Assembly (NCBI RefSeq): GCF_004104375.1
Contig: NZ_QOVM01000007.1
Coordinates: forward strand, 1-64,000
Direction of reading: 5' to 3'
Length of the DNA: 64,000 nucleotides
Source: Leeuwenhoekiella aequorea
GTDB lineage: Bacteria; Bacteroidota; Bacteroidia; Flavobacteriales; Flavobacteriaceae
In this document: piece by piece, positions 7,632 to 14,700 of the stretch
Layout: each line of letters begins with the position of its first letter
Numbering within the stretch: position 1 is the stretch's first letter
The notes under the pieces: generated by a model
Seen by the model: only the letters and a program-made list of their open reading frames with translations
Database searches by the model: none
What the model was told of the DNA's origin: nothing
Translations under genes and position numbers: made by a program

Positions 7632-8651
7632 ATGACATCGAGAAAAACAAACATCAAGCAACATTATGTGCCTCAATTCTATTTGAGAAACTTCGCTGAT
7701 GAAAATGAGAAGTTTTTTGTTTTTGATGTTAATAGAGAAAATAAATATCAAACTTCCCCAAAAAAAGAATGTTACGAAAAACTTCTTTATGATATAAATC
7801 CTGATATTCTGAATAAATTTAGTGACCATTCAGAAAATTACGAAGAAATTGTTGATGACAATATTAGAATCTTAAACGAGGAAGTTTCTGCTATTTTATT
7901 GAACTTCCTAGATAGAACTATAAAATCTGAAAAAGACTTTAAATTTGAAAGATCTGAAAGGGAGAAATTATATGACTTCATATTATTACAAACTTTTAGG
8001 ACACCATTTTATAGGGAAAGACTAGGATATTTAGGTGTTTCATTTGCTTTAAAGACTGGAGTTAAAGATTTAGAAGACAAAGAGTTTTTAGATGTAATCC
8101 ATAATTTACTAATATTCGGAATTATTGAGCAACTTTATGGGTTAGACTTCAAATTAAACAAAACTTACCACCTGTTTTTTGACCATTTAATTGACGAAAT
8201 TTTAAATATTAAAACTCAATTAAGAAATGCTGGAAAGTTATTTTTATTAAATAAATCAAAAGAACACTTTATTACAACCAACACACCAATTAACATTCGG
8301 TGGAAACCAGATTTTCTTGCTTACCATAGAGCTTTAATGACATTTCCTGGAGAAGATAAACCTGTAGTTGATATTGGAAATTATATTGAGTTTTTAACAA
8401 TACACCTACCTATATCAAGTGATTTTTCTATTTTTATTTTCGAAAAAGAACTTGACAAAAATCTCACGGAATTGAATCGAGGTATTGGAATAATTAGAGA
8501 TTGGAATTCTGATTTGATTACAAATTTAAACTATAGTACATTTCTGAAAAGTTCTGACAAAGTCATCTCTAAAACAAATGATTTTGAGAAATATGTAGAA
8601 ATGAAAAAACAAAGACAAAACCCAGCTATGAATTTCAGATTTAGCGAATAA
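7632..8651 (+). CDS. DUF4238 domain protein
   Basis: This 339-aa soluble protein starts with the DUF4238 signature: KQHYVPQFYLRNFADENEKFFVFD at residues about 8-32, followed by a stretch ending in CYEKLLYDI. Later features of the family are a helical middle and ITTNTPINI near residue 215, where family members show a conserved T-x-D/N-x-P-type turn. The function of DUF4238 is not known to me. It is the only gene of its cassette, starting 19 bp after the recombination point. The attC site behind it is split by the IS1182-family element. Confidence 0.8.
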   Translation: MTSRKTNIKQHYVPQFYLRNFADENEKFFVFDVNRENKYQTSPKKECYEKLLYDINPDILNKFSDHSENYEEIVDDNIRILNEEVSAILLNFLDRTIKSEKDFKFERSEREKLYDFILLQTFRTPFYRERLGYLGVSFALKTGVKDLEDKEFLDVIHNLLIFGIIEQLYGLDFKLNKTYHLFFDHLIDEILNIKTQLRNAGKLFLLNKSKEHFITTNTPINIRWKPDFLAYHRALMTFPGEDKPVVDIGNYIEFLTIHLPISSDFSIFIFEKELDKNLTELNRGIGIIRDWNSDLITNLNYSTFLKSSDKVISKTNDFEKYVEMKKQRQNPAMNFRFSE

Positions 8652-8654
8652 AAA

Positions 8655-8669
8655 CAACTGCTAACACCG
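8655..8669 (+). other. Left fragment of attC7, interrupted by an IS
   Basis: The left core AACTGCT-AAC (8656-8665) is the exact complement of the cassette start at 7613-7622. Four more attC bases (ACCG) follow before the IS1182-family element begins. The rest of the site resumes at 10396. Confidence 0.8.
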
Positions 8670-10395
8670 GTAACCGTTGCACAAGCCTCTAATTCTCAGA
8701 AAATCTCACTTATTTAAACCGCTTTTAGAGCGGTTTTTCTTTTTTTGATCATCTGGATTTAGACCAAATTCAGAACCGTTAAAACGTATTTATCGAGGGT
8801 TATCAGTCTGTTTTCCAGAGAAAAAAATGAAGCGAGCATCCCTGCCCCACTTTTGGTGCGTTTTTCAATAAACTTCAGGTACTTCTTGAGGTTGTAGGCT
8901 ATGGCGGATAGCTGCATACATTTGTTGGCCTGTTTTAACCCTAAGGTGTTTACTTTTCTCAGACCCATAAACTGAGTTAAGGTTCCAAAGACAGGTTCTA
9001 CGGTACTTTGTCGTTTGCCTTTCATATACCTGCCCTGAGGGCTTTCTACCCGGGCGATGTTACGCTGGTATTCTGCGCGGTAGTAAGTAACACTAAACTT
9101 CTTTTCCTGTGCGCTTTTGCCCAGACAGCTGCTGCGTATAGGACAATCAATACACACGTGCTTGCGGGCACGGTATTCCTTTTTTCGGGTTCCGGTTCTA
9201 TAATCGTTGAACTCTTTGGTAAACGGGATTATTTTGTCCTGTGGACACAGATAATGATCCTGATTTTCAACATACTTAAACCCATCGGGACCGCCTTTAA
9301 AAGTTCCGTGGGCAGGTATAAAACTCTTTAGGCTCTGTGCTTCTAAAAATGCGTAGTTCTCGCCGCTACTATATCCCGTATCGGCTACACAATTCTCCCA
9401 CACCAAACCCTGCTGCCACAAGCGCCGCTTTACCCGTTTAACAATATCGGCCAGTTGCTGGTTATCTTTTCCATCTGCGTGGTACGCTCTGATATCTGTA
9501 ATCACGTGATGACCCGTATCTACACTAAGCTGGCTCAGATAATTGAGTTTTCTGGCCTTGCCCGGTTTTACACTAATCCGTGCATCAGGATCGGTAGGGC
9601 TGTAATGGGTTTTATTGCTGGTGTACTTACTTCCCTTATTTCCTGCTCCCGGACGCTGATCCTGATCTTTGCTCCAGCGCTTGTTGCGGGTGCTAATGGC
9701 TTTTAATTCTTCTTCGCTGGCAGTTATGCTGCGCTGGCTCTTATCTGATTTATCGCCTTTGCTCTTACGAAACGGCTGCTCTTTGTCCATAGCACTGATA
9801 TGGCGTATTCTGCGCAAGTGAGATTCTAGTTCTTCCTCAGGTACTTTAAGTTCCAGAGTGTCCATCGAGGCATTGGCTTTTACAGGAGCACTGTCTATAG
9901 CCTGAGTATGGCCACTTACCATTCCGGCTTCTACACAAAGCGTGAACACTTTAGTAAAAACAGATTCAAACACATCTTCAGGGAACAACTGCCGTGTACG
10001 ACTAATGGTGGAATGCCAGGGCAACTCCTCATCAATATCATAACTGATGAAATACAGGATATCCAAACGCATACTGCAATGATCAATAAGCTTCCGGTCA
10101 CTGATGATATTCTCTAAATAGCCCACTAAGCACAGCTTAAAAAACACAACGGGATCTATACTTTTTTGACCACTGCTTCCGTAAAAGTCACGGGTAAGTT
10201 CATAAAGAAAATCCAGGTTCAACGCACCCTTTAGACGCCGGTAGAAATTTGTGGAGGGTACGCGATCACTCAAGCGAAAACTGTTGAACAACTGCTCTTG
10301 ATATACTTTCTTTCCTTGCATACCATGAATTTACAACAGCCAAGTAAATATACCATTCCTTGAATGTTACATTTTTGCTAACTTGTGCAACAGGC
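8670..10395 (-). mobile_element. IS1182-family insertion sequence
   Basis: This element of about 1.73 kb lies inside an attC site. Both ends carry the inverted repeat GTTGCACAAG (8676-8685) and CTTGTGCAAC (10382-10391). ACACCG occurs on both sides (8664-8669 and 10396-10401) and joins the two attC halves correctly, so I take it as a 6-bp target duplication; the exact ends may shift by a few bases. One long intact transposase is read on the minus strand. A short hairpin with a T run (AAACCGC...GCGGTTTTT) near 8715-8743 lies just downstream of the transposase. Confidence 0.85.
8759..10321 (-). CDS. IS1182-family transposase
   Basis: This intact 520-aa transposase has the DUF772-like N-terminal domain (FYRRLKGALNLDFLYE, SIDPVVFFKLCLVGYLENI), a central DDE part (AIDSAPVKANASM, then KLNYLSQLSVDTGHHVI and ENCVADTGYSSGENY), and a C-terminal region with CxxC clusters (HVCIDCPIRSSCLG) and RQSTVEPVFGTLTQFMGLR carrying the late catalytic Glu. 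This layout is typical of the IS1182 family. With no frame breaks the element could still be active. Codon composition is richer in GC than the flanking cassettes, which suggests a recent arrival from a different background. Confidence 0.92.
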   Translation of the reverse strand: MQGKKVYQEQLFNSFRLSDRVPSTNFYRRLKGALNLDFLYELTRDFYGSSGQKSIDPVVFFKLCLVGYLENIISDRKLIDHCSMRLDILYFISYDIDEELPWHSTISRTRQLFPEDVFESVFTKVFTLCVEAGMVSGHTQAIDSAPVKANASMDTLELKVPEEELESHLRRIRHISAMDKEQPFRKSKGDKSDKSQRSITASEEELKAISTRNKRWSKDQDQRPGAGNKGSKYTSNKTHYSPTDPDARISVKPGKARKLNYLSQLSVDTGHHVITDIRAYHADGKDNQQLADIVKRVKRRLWQQGLVWENCVADTGYSSGENYAFLEAQSLKSFIPAHGTFKGGPDGFKYVENQDHYLCPQDKIIPFTKEFNDYRTGTRKKEYRARKHVCIDCPIRSSCLGKSAQEKKFSVTYYRAEYQRNIARVESPQGRYMKGKRQSTVEPVFGTLTQFMGLRKVNTLGLKQANKCMQLSAIAYNLKKYLKFIEKRTKSGAGMLASFFSLENRLITLDKYVLTVLNLV

Positions 10396-10529
10396 ACACC
10401 GTGTATAATTAATTGCTTTGGCAAGTGCTTATTTGGAAAATTCCTTCGGAATTTTCTCGCGTTCGTTTTTGTTTACTAAATTAGTTGCTGAAACACGCAA
10501 CTAACCATACACAACAACGTTGGGTACAA
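10396..10529 (+). other. Right fragment of attC7, interrupted by an IS
   Basis: This continues the attC site cut at 8669: GTGTATAATTAATTGC pairs with GCAACTAACCATACAC, with a central hairpin GGAAAATTCC-TTC-GGAATTTTC. The right core GTTGGGTACAA starts at 10519 and opens the next cassette. Removing the IS and one copy of ACACCG restores a site of the same type as attC4 and attC6. Confidence 0.85.
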
Positions 10530-10548
10530 TTACCGAAAAACGAACTGA

Positions 10549-11481
10549 ATGAACAAAATATTAGCATTTTCAATTACAATCATACTATTTGGAATTCATA
10601 AAATTTCAGCTCAAAATTATCTGAATTACTACGAAACAATAAACAAAGCTGAAATTGAAAATCTTGATGGAAATTTCAAAAAATCTGATTCACTCTATCG
10701 AATCGCATTTAAACTTGTTGAGAAACCTTTTAAAGATGATTTACTATTAGCTTCTATCAATTCTGAAAATCTAAATGACAATCAAAAAACTTACGAATAC
10801 CTGAAAAAAGGAATTTCAGTTGGCTTAACTAAAAAAAGAATAAGAAAAGAACTTTCAGAGTTTAAAAAGTCTGTCAAGTGGAAACCTTTAAAGAAAGAGT
10901 ATGATTTAATAAGAGAAAATTACTTAAAGTCCTTGAATTTGACTTTGAGAAATGAACTTCTCAAAATGGTTGAGGAAGACCAATCTGCCCGACATCCAAT
11001 TTTTGGTAGTTGGAAAAAAATGAAAAAAACTGACACTTATAATCATAATCATCTTTTAGAAATAATAAAAGAGAATATTGGAAAATGGCCAGGGAGAATT
11101 AATATTGGTGATGGAAATGAAGATGGAAAATATGCTTACGGAGAAATAACCATTATGTTACATCACTTCTCAACAGAACAAGTAATGAATTTAAAACCAA
11201 TTTTAATTGAAGCTATTTTAAATGGGAATTTATCCCCTTATAATATTGCTTATCCATTAGACTATAAAAACTTAAAAACAATAGCAAAAAGAAAAAGAGG
11301 AAATACAATTTTTGTAGAGACTTGTAATATCATTGGCTCTTATCTTGGTTCAAAAAGTAAGGAAGCAATTATTTGCGATTGTGAAACAGCAGAGAAAGAG
11401 CGAAAAAGAATTGGATTAGAACCATTGAAAGACTATTTCCGAAAAAGAAATTCGAATTATAAATGTTATGAACAAAAATAA
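10549..11481 (+). CDS. Hypothetical secreted protein
   Basis: This 310-aa protein has a signal peptide (MNKILAFSITIILFGIHKISAQ). Residues about 30-120 look like two or three TPR-type helical hairpins (NYYETINKAEIENLDGNFKKSDSLYRIAF...). Later, INIGDGNEDGKYAYGEITIMLHHFS is distinctive, and a C-terminal cysteine-bearing segment (IICDCETAEKERKRIGLEPL) follows. I recognise no enzyme family. It is the only gene of its cassette, with the start 29 bp past the recombination point. The left core of its attC abuts the stop codon, and the rest of that attC is replaced by an IS110-type remnant. Confidence 0.7.
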   Translation: MNKILAFSITIILFGIHKISAQNYLNYYETINKAEIENLDGNFKKSDSLYRIAFKLVEKPFKDDLLLASINSENLNDNQKTYEYLKKGISVGLTKKRIRKELSEFKKSVKWKPLKKEYDLIRENYLKSLNLTLRNELLKMVEEDQSARHPIFGSWKKMKKTDTYNHNHLLEIIKENIGKWPGRINIGDGNEDGKYAYGEITIMLHHFSTEQVMNLKPILIEAILNGNLSPYNIAYPLDYKNLKTIAKRKRGNTIFVETCNIIGSYLGSKSKEAIICDCETAEKERKRIGLEPLKDYFRKRNSNYKCYEQK

Positions 11482-11492
11482 CTGTACCCAAC
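11482..11492 (+). other. Left core of attC8, cut by an IS110-family element
   Basis: C-TGTACCC-AAC is the exact complement of the cassette start at 10519-10528, so this is the left core of the attC belonging to the secreted-protein cassette. Immediately after AAC the sequence changes to the end of an IS110-family element (AAAGAACTGAGGT). Confidence 0.85.
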
Positions 11493-12131
11493 AAAGAACT
11501 GAGGTAAAAAACAACTCTTTTCTTGATTAAATTTGAGACATAGGTATCCTTTGCTAAAATCTGTAGTTACAGATCTTAACTGTTTCACTTTTTCATTTTG
11601 GAGCTATCCTTTATGTAGAACAGACACATAATTTTCATCGTAGGGCAATCCTGATTTAGCGATAGCAAAAGCCTGCTTTAAAAGCTTATTAGCCACTGCA
11701 ATTAATGCCAGTTTTTTACTCTTACCCTTAGCTACGATTCGATCGTAAATTTCCTTGCAACCTTTGTTGTATTTACATGCATTGAACGCGCACAAAAACA
11801 ATAGGTTCCTTAGCTTTTTGTTTCCCATTTTACTGATCCTGCTTCTGCCTCTTACGCTACTCCCAGATTCCCGTATTGTCGGGGTGACTCCTACATAACT
11901 GCACAGTTGAGAGGCCTTCTCAATCTTAGAGAAGCCATCTGTTATCACAACTAAAAATAAGGCCGTTTTAATACCGATACCAGGTATACTTGTTAATAAA
12001 GTGAATTTAAATGATGGTAAATTTTCAGAATTTTGTATGGTTGGTGTATATGTGATTGACCAAAAACTGAAAAGAATAGCGTAAGTAGCCAACGCAAGTT
12101 CAAGCACATTTAAAGTTTGCTCGTACCTCAC
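11493..12131 (-). mobile_element. IS110-family element remnant, copy 1
   Basis: This is the end of an IS110-family element that lies exactly at the left core of an attC site. About 110 bp of non-coding DNA (11493-11603) separates the boundary from the transposase stop and contains a short dyad CTGTAGTTACAG. The same end sequence recurs at 14028, again directly after a CAAC core. The other end is lost: the transposase is missing its N-terminal half, and the sequence changes to unrelated cassette DNA somewhere around 12000-12131. At least one cassette was damaged or deleted in the process. Confidence 0.75.
11604..12131 (-). pseudogene. IS110-family transposase, C-terminal part only
   Basis: The recognisable part is the C-terminal transposase domain: SIPGIGIKTALFLVV, then LCSYVGVTPTIRESGSSVRGRSRISKMGNKKLRNLLF, which is the conserved helix-hairpin-helix and Ser-bearing region of IS110 transposases. 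The N-terminal RuvC-like DEDD domain is absent. The first about 35 codons of this frame (from a GTG at 12131) probably come from cassette DNA joined at the deletion point and are not part of the transposase. The gene is therefore a truncated, probably inactive copy. Confidence 0.8.
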
Positions 12132-12182
12132 AAATTTAAAAGAGCTTTCACGCCAACACTAGCAAGTTTGCGGAAAGAAAGC

Positions 12183-12284
12183 CAGTCGGCAACACCGTGT
12201 ATTAAACATAGCTAATAAGTACTTGTCCAAAAGTTTCGTGCTTTTAAATCGCCTACTTTTCATATACAAAACCGTTAAAACTAA
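12183..12284 (+). other. attC-like site of a lost cassette
   Basis: The left core C-AGTCGGC-AAC (12183-12193) has no partner cassette start in the window, so the 5' part of its cassette is gone, presumably removed with the IS110 event. The arms GTGTAT and ATATAC pair. The right core GTTAAAACTAA starts at 12274. About 102 bp long, it lacks the central hairpin of its sisters. On the minus strand just left of it (12132-12193) a short open frame remains that may be the end of the lost cassette gene. Confidence 0.75.
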
Positions 12285-12299
12285 TGAAATCCAAATTCA

Positions 12300-12674
12300 C
12301 TACACTTGAACTGAATTATTTGAAAAAGACTCATTCCCAAAGATTTTTTTTCTGTGGTGGATACCCCAATTATACAATTCAAAAATGACCTTTCCCAGCG
12401 TTCGAGAATGCTCTGTAGGCATATATTCTGTTCTAACAGGAAAACCATTTAAAACAGTTCTTGTAATCAACTGGTTTTCTTCTAAATCTTTTAATTCTTT
12501 TGACAAAACTTTGGTACTCAACTTTGGAATACTTCGCTCTATTTCCCTAAAGTGCTTATTGCCTTCCCAAATTGAAATTAAAATTAAAAGCTTCCATTTT
12601 CCACCTATTACATCTAAAGTGTCCCTTACCGGTAACAAAGCAGAGGTACATTCTTTATGTTCCTTTTTTTTCAT
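12300..12674 (-). CDS. HxlR-family winged-helix transcription regulator
   Basis: This 124-aa regulator shows the HxlR/DUF24 pattern: VRDTLDVIGGKWKLLILISIWEGNKHFREIERSIPKLSTKVLSKELKDLEENQLITR, the winged-helix core, ending in YMPTEHSRTLGKVIFELYNWG. Members bind operator DNA as dimers, often sensing electrophiles or oxidants through an N-terminal Cys; here Cys9 in HKECTSA is present. It is divergent from a DoxX-like gene, with three repeated operators between them (12690-12742), so it probably regulates itself and that gene. It is the first minus-strand gene in the cassette region, and the cassette it lies in has no recognisable right end. Confidence 0.88.
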   Translation of the reverse strand: MKKKEHKECTSALLPVRDTLDVIGGKWKLLILISIWEGNKHFREIERSIPKLSTKVLSKELKDLEENQLITRTVLNGFPVRTEYMPTEHSRTLGKVIFELYNWGIHHRKKIFGNESFSNNSVQV

Positions 12675-12689
12675 CGCAATTAGTTTATT

Positions 12690-12742
12690 GATTACCTTAA
12701 AGTAACTGATTACCTAAAGGTAGCTGATTACTAATGGTAATC
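12690..12742. promoter_or_regulatory. Triple 18-bp operator-like repeats between hxlR and doxX
   Basis: Three tandem units start at 12690, 12708 and 12726, exactly 18 bp apart: GATTACCTTAAAGTAACT, GATTACCTAAAGGTAGCT and GATTACTAATGGTAATC. Each is itself a partial dyad (GATTACC/GGTAATC). Their position in the 113-bp divergent gap fits binding sites for the HxlR regulator. The binding is inferred. Confidence 0.65.
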
Positions 12743-12787
12743 AAAATTAGTTAATTTTACCATATTATTAACAACAACTAGTTAAAT

Positions 12788-13168
12788 ATGAAAAACAAAA
12801 TTTTTACCGCTTTATGTATTTTATTCGGATTAATGATGGTTAATTCAGGATTAAACAAATTCTTCAACTATATGCCTATGCCCGAAATGTCTGAAGAAAT
12901 GATGCTAATTATGGAAGCATTTATGACAATTAAATGGATTTTACCACTTGTAGCAATTGTTGAAATCGTTGGAGGTGCTTTAATTGCAATCCCAAAAACA
13001 AGAGCATTGGGAGCGATAATAATTCTTCCTGTTATGGTAGGAATATTTGTTCATCATTTAGTTCACGACCTATCAGGAATTGGAATCGCATTAATACTAT
13101 TTGCAATTAATATTTGGGTACTTGTCGCCAACTGGTCTAAATTCGAACCAATTATAAAAGGGAAATAA
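12788..13168 (+). CDS. DoxX-like membrane protein
   Basis: This 126-aa protein has four hydrophobic segments (about 5-25, 48-68, 73-93 and 97-117) and the DoxX-like pattern: FGLMMVNSGLNKFFNYMP near the first segment and VEIVGGALIAIPKTRALGAIIILPVM in the middle. DoxX-type proteins are small inner-membrane proteins linked to redox and quinone stress; a precise activity is not evident. Divergent pairing with an HxlR regulator is a common arrangement and suggests induction by reactive electrophiles or oxidants. A strong terminator follows. Confidence 0.8.
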   Translation: MKNKIFTALCILFGLMMVNSGLNKFFNYMPMPEMSEEMMLIMEAFMTIKWILPLVAIVEIVGGALIAIPKTRALGAIIILPVMVGIFVHHLVHDLSGIGIALILFAINIWVLVANWSKFEPIIKGK

Positions 13169-13237
13169 AATAGAATAAAAAGAATTCCATTTCTATTTAC
13201 TAAAAGTAATTACAATACGACTTTAAATAGAGTATAT

Positions 13238-13276
13238 AAGCCATTGTGGATTTAATTCTTTACCAATGGCTTTTTT
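13238..13276 (+). terminator. Intrinsic terminator after doxX-like gene
   Basis: A stem AAGCCATTG/CAATGGCTT with a loop of about 17 nt is followed by a run of T, 70 bp after the stop of the DoxX-like gene. Confidence 0.7.
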
Positions 13277-13354
13277 GTATATTTATAGTTGAGTAAAATC
13301 TGAAATTTAGCATATTAAACCAGTTACTAATCCTACTCCAAATCGGTAGTTTAT

Positions 13355-14008
13355 ATGCGAAAAACGACATTCATAATATTAATAACAATGATTTTTAATT
13401 CAGTAAATGGAAAAAATTTAAGTGGAACCTGGCTAATGATTAAAGATGGAGCTACTTATGGAAAGCCAATGTTTATTGAATTTAAAAATGACCAAATCTT
13501 ACATTACGATATTTCGGAACAATCAAAGAATGGAGCATTAGAAAAAAAGTTAGTTTATAGTGAGAAATTTTCGGAAACCAAAAATGAATTCGTTAATGAA
13601 AATCGGATTAGACTTTACAGAATGGGAAAAACTCATACAGTAATAAGCGAAACCGAATTCAAAATAGAAAACACCGAATTTGCAACTGATTACGAACGAA
13701 TTGAGCCTACTAAAACTGATTTAACAAAAACGGAAATTGAAGAATCGAAATTTAATGTAGAATGGAATAATGAGAAAATAAGATTTGTTTTTAATAAAGA
13801 TTTTAGCAGTCCAACTATTCAGGAAATTAATAAACGAATGAAAAGAGAAGGTCGTAAAATGATTTTAGAAAACCTTAATGGAACTTATTTTGGAGCAATT
13901 TATGATAATGGAATAAGAGAAATCTTAATTCCTATTCGTGAAATTAGTGCTGAAAAAATTACATTATATGGATTTCCAAAAAAACCTTATGAAATAACAA
14001 CGAATTGA
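13355..14008 (+). CDS. Hypothetical secreted protein
   Basis: This 217-aa protein has a signal peptide (MRKTTFIILITMIFNSVNG). The N-terminal part KNLSGTWLMIKDG...MFIEFKNDQILHYDIS resembles the start of lipocalin-like or other small beta-barrel proteins common in Bacteroidota, and the rest is beta-rich with a basic helix (EINKRMKREGRKM). No firm family is assigned. A CAAC core followed by an IS110-type end lies 19 bp past its stop, so this was probably also a cassette gene, but its cassette start is not recognisable. Confidence 0.65.
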   Translation: MRKTTFIILITMIFNSVNGKNLSGTWLMIKDGATYGKPMFIEFKNDQILHYDISEQSKNGALEKKLVYSEKFSETKNEFVNENRIRLYRMGKTHTVISETEFKIENTEFATDYERIEPTKTDLTKTEIEESKFNVEWNNEKIRFVFNKDFSSPTIQEINKRMKREGRKMILENLNGTYFGAIYDNGIREILIPIREISAEKITLYGFPKKPYEITTN

Positions 14009-14027
14009 AAAAATACGACACCACAAC

Positions 14028-14417
14028 AAAGGACTGAGGTGAAAAACAACCCTATTCTTGATAAAATTAGTAGACCTACGTATTCTTTGCAAAAATCTAT
14101 AACTACAGACCTTAACTGTTTTATTTATTCTTTTTTATACTATCCTTTAGAAAGAATGGAAAAAAAGATTTAATCGTAGGGTAATCCTGATTTAGCAATG
14201 GCAAATGCTTATTTTAAAAGCTTATTGGCTACTGCGTTTAATGCTAATTTCTTACTCATATTTCCTCTCTTTCCTACCTCAATAGTCCGAGACAACTTGC
14301 TACAATTATTTCATAGATTTCCCCTCAGCCCTTGTTTTGCTTACAGACATTAAAGGCACATAAAATAAAAGATTTCTGAGCTTCTTGTTACTGTATCTTT
14401 TCTAGTTTATACATAAC
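14028..14417 (-). mobile_element. IS110-family element remnant, copy 2 (degenerate)
   Basis: The first about 120 bp (AAAGGACTGAGGTG onward) align base for base, with scattered changes, to the end of copy 1 at 11493. The following 250 bp match the 3' part of its transposase gene, now with many stops and frameshifts. The boundary again falls directly after a CAAC core (14024-14027). The homology fades near 14400. It is inactive, and more diverged than copy 1. Confidence 0.75.
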
Positions 14418-14589
14418 TCCTACTTATACCTCCTTTGCTGAATTAATGGGATTAATAAGACCCTACTTACCCAAAGGAACAGACTTCAAAACAATCTCAG
14501 AAAAGCAGCCTACAAAAATTCAAACAGCACTACATAACGGGTTCAGAAAAGTATTGGGATGCAGAAGACTATTAGAAGCCTTAAAATAG
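14418..14589 (+). pseudogene. Chimeric IS3/IS30 transposase scrap
   Basis: Bases 14418-14446 are identical over 29 bp to 1220-1248 in the IS3-family orfB of this window. Directly after this, an open frame 14446-14589 encodes GLIRPYLPKGTDF and later HNGFRKVLGCRRLLEALK, which is the C-terminal end of an IS30-family transposase (the N-x-L-x-R-x-Y-x-P-K-G-T-D-F motif and the RKxLGxxxxxEAL end). It is a junction between fragments of two unrelated elements. Confidence 0.6.
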
Positions 14590-14700
14590 AATCTTCCAGA
14601 TTATCAAATCTAAAATGTAAGCTTTTTTAAAAGAAAAAACTAAATTGAAGAAGTATTAATTAATATAACTTATCGCGTTGAGATTTTGATCACGTCAAAT

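Noticed and set aside
12132-12193. Minus-strand frame DWLSFRKLASVGVKALLNL just left of the orphan attC
   Set aside because: It reads like the end of a protein but is only about 20 codons with no start in view and is cut by the IS110 event. It is mentioned with the attC site and not called as a gene.
81-12284. The spaced repeats considered as a CRISPR array or REP elements
   Set aside because: Spacing is 0.6-1.1 kb with whole genes between, the repeats are long imperfect palindromes, and core bases change with each cassette in a complementary way. Neither CRISPR nor REP elements show this.
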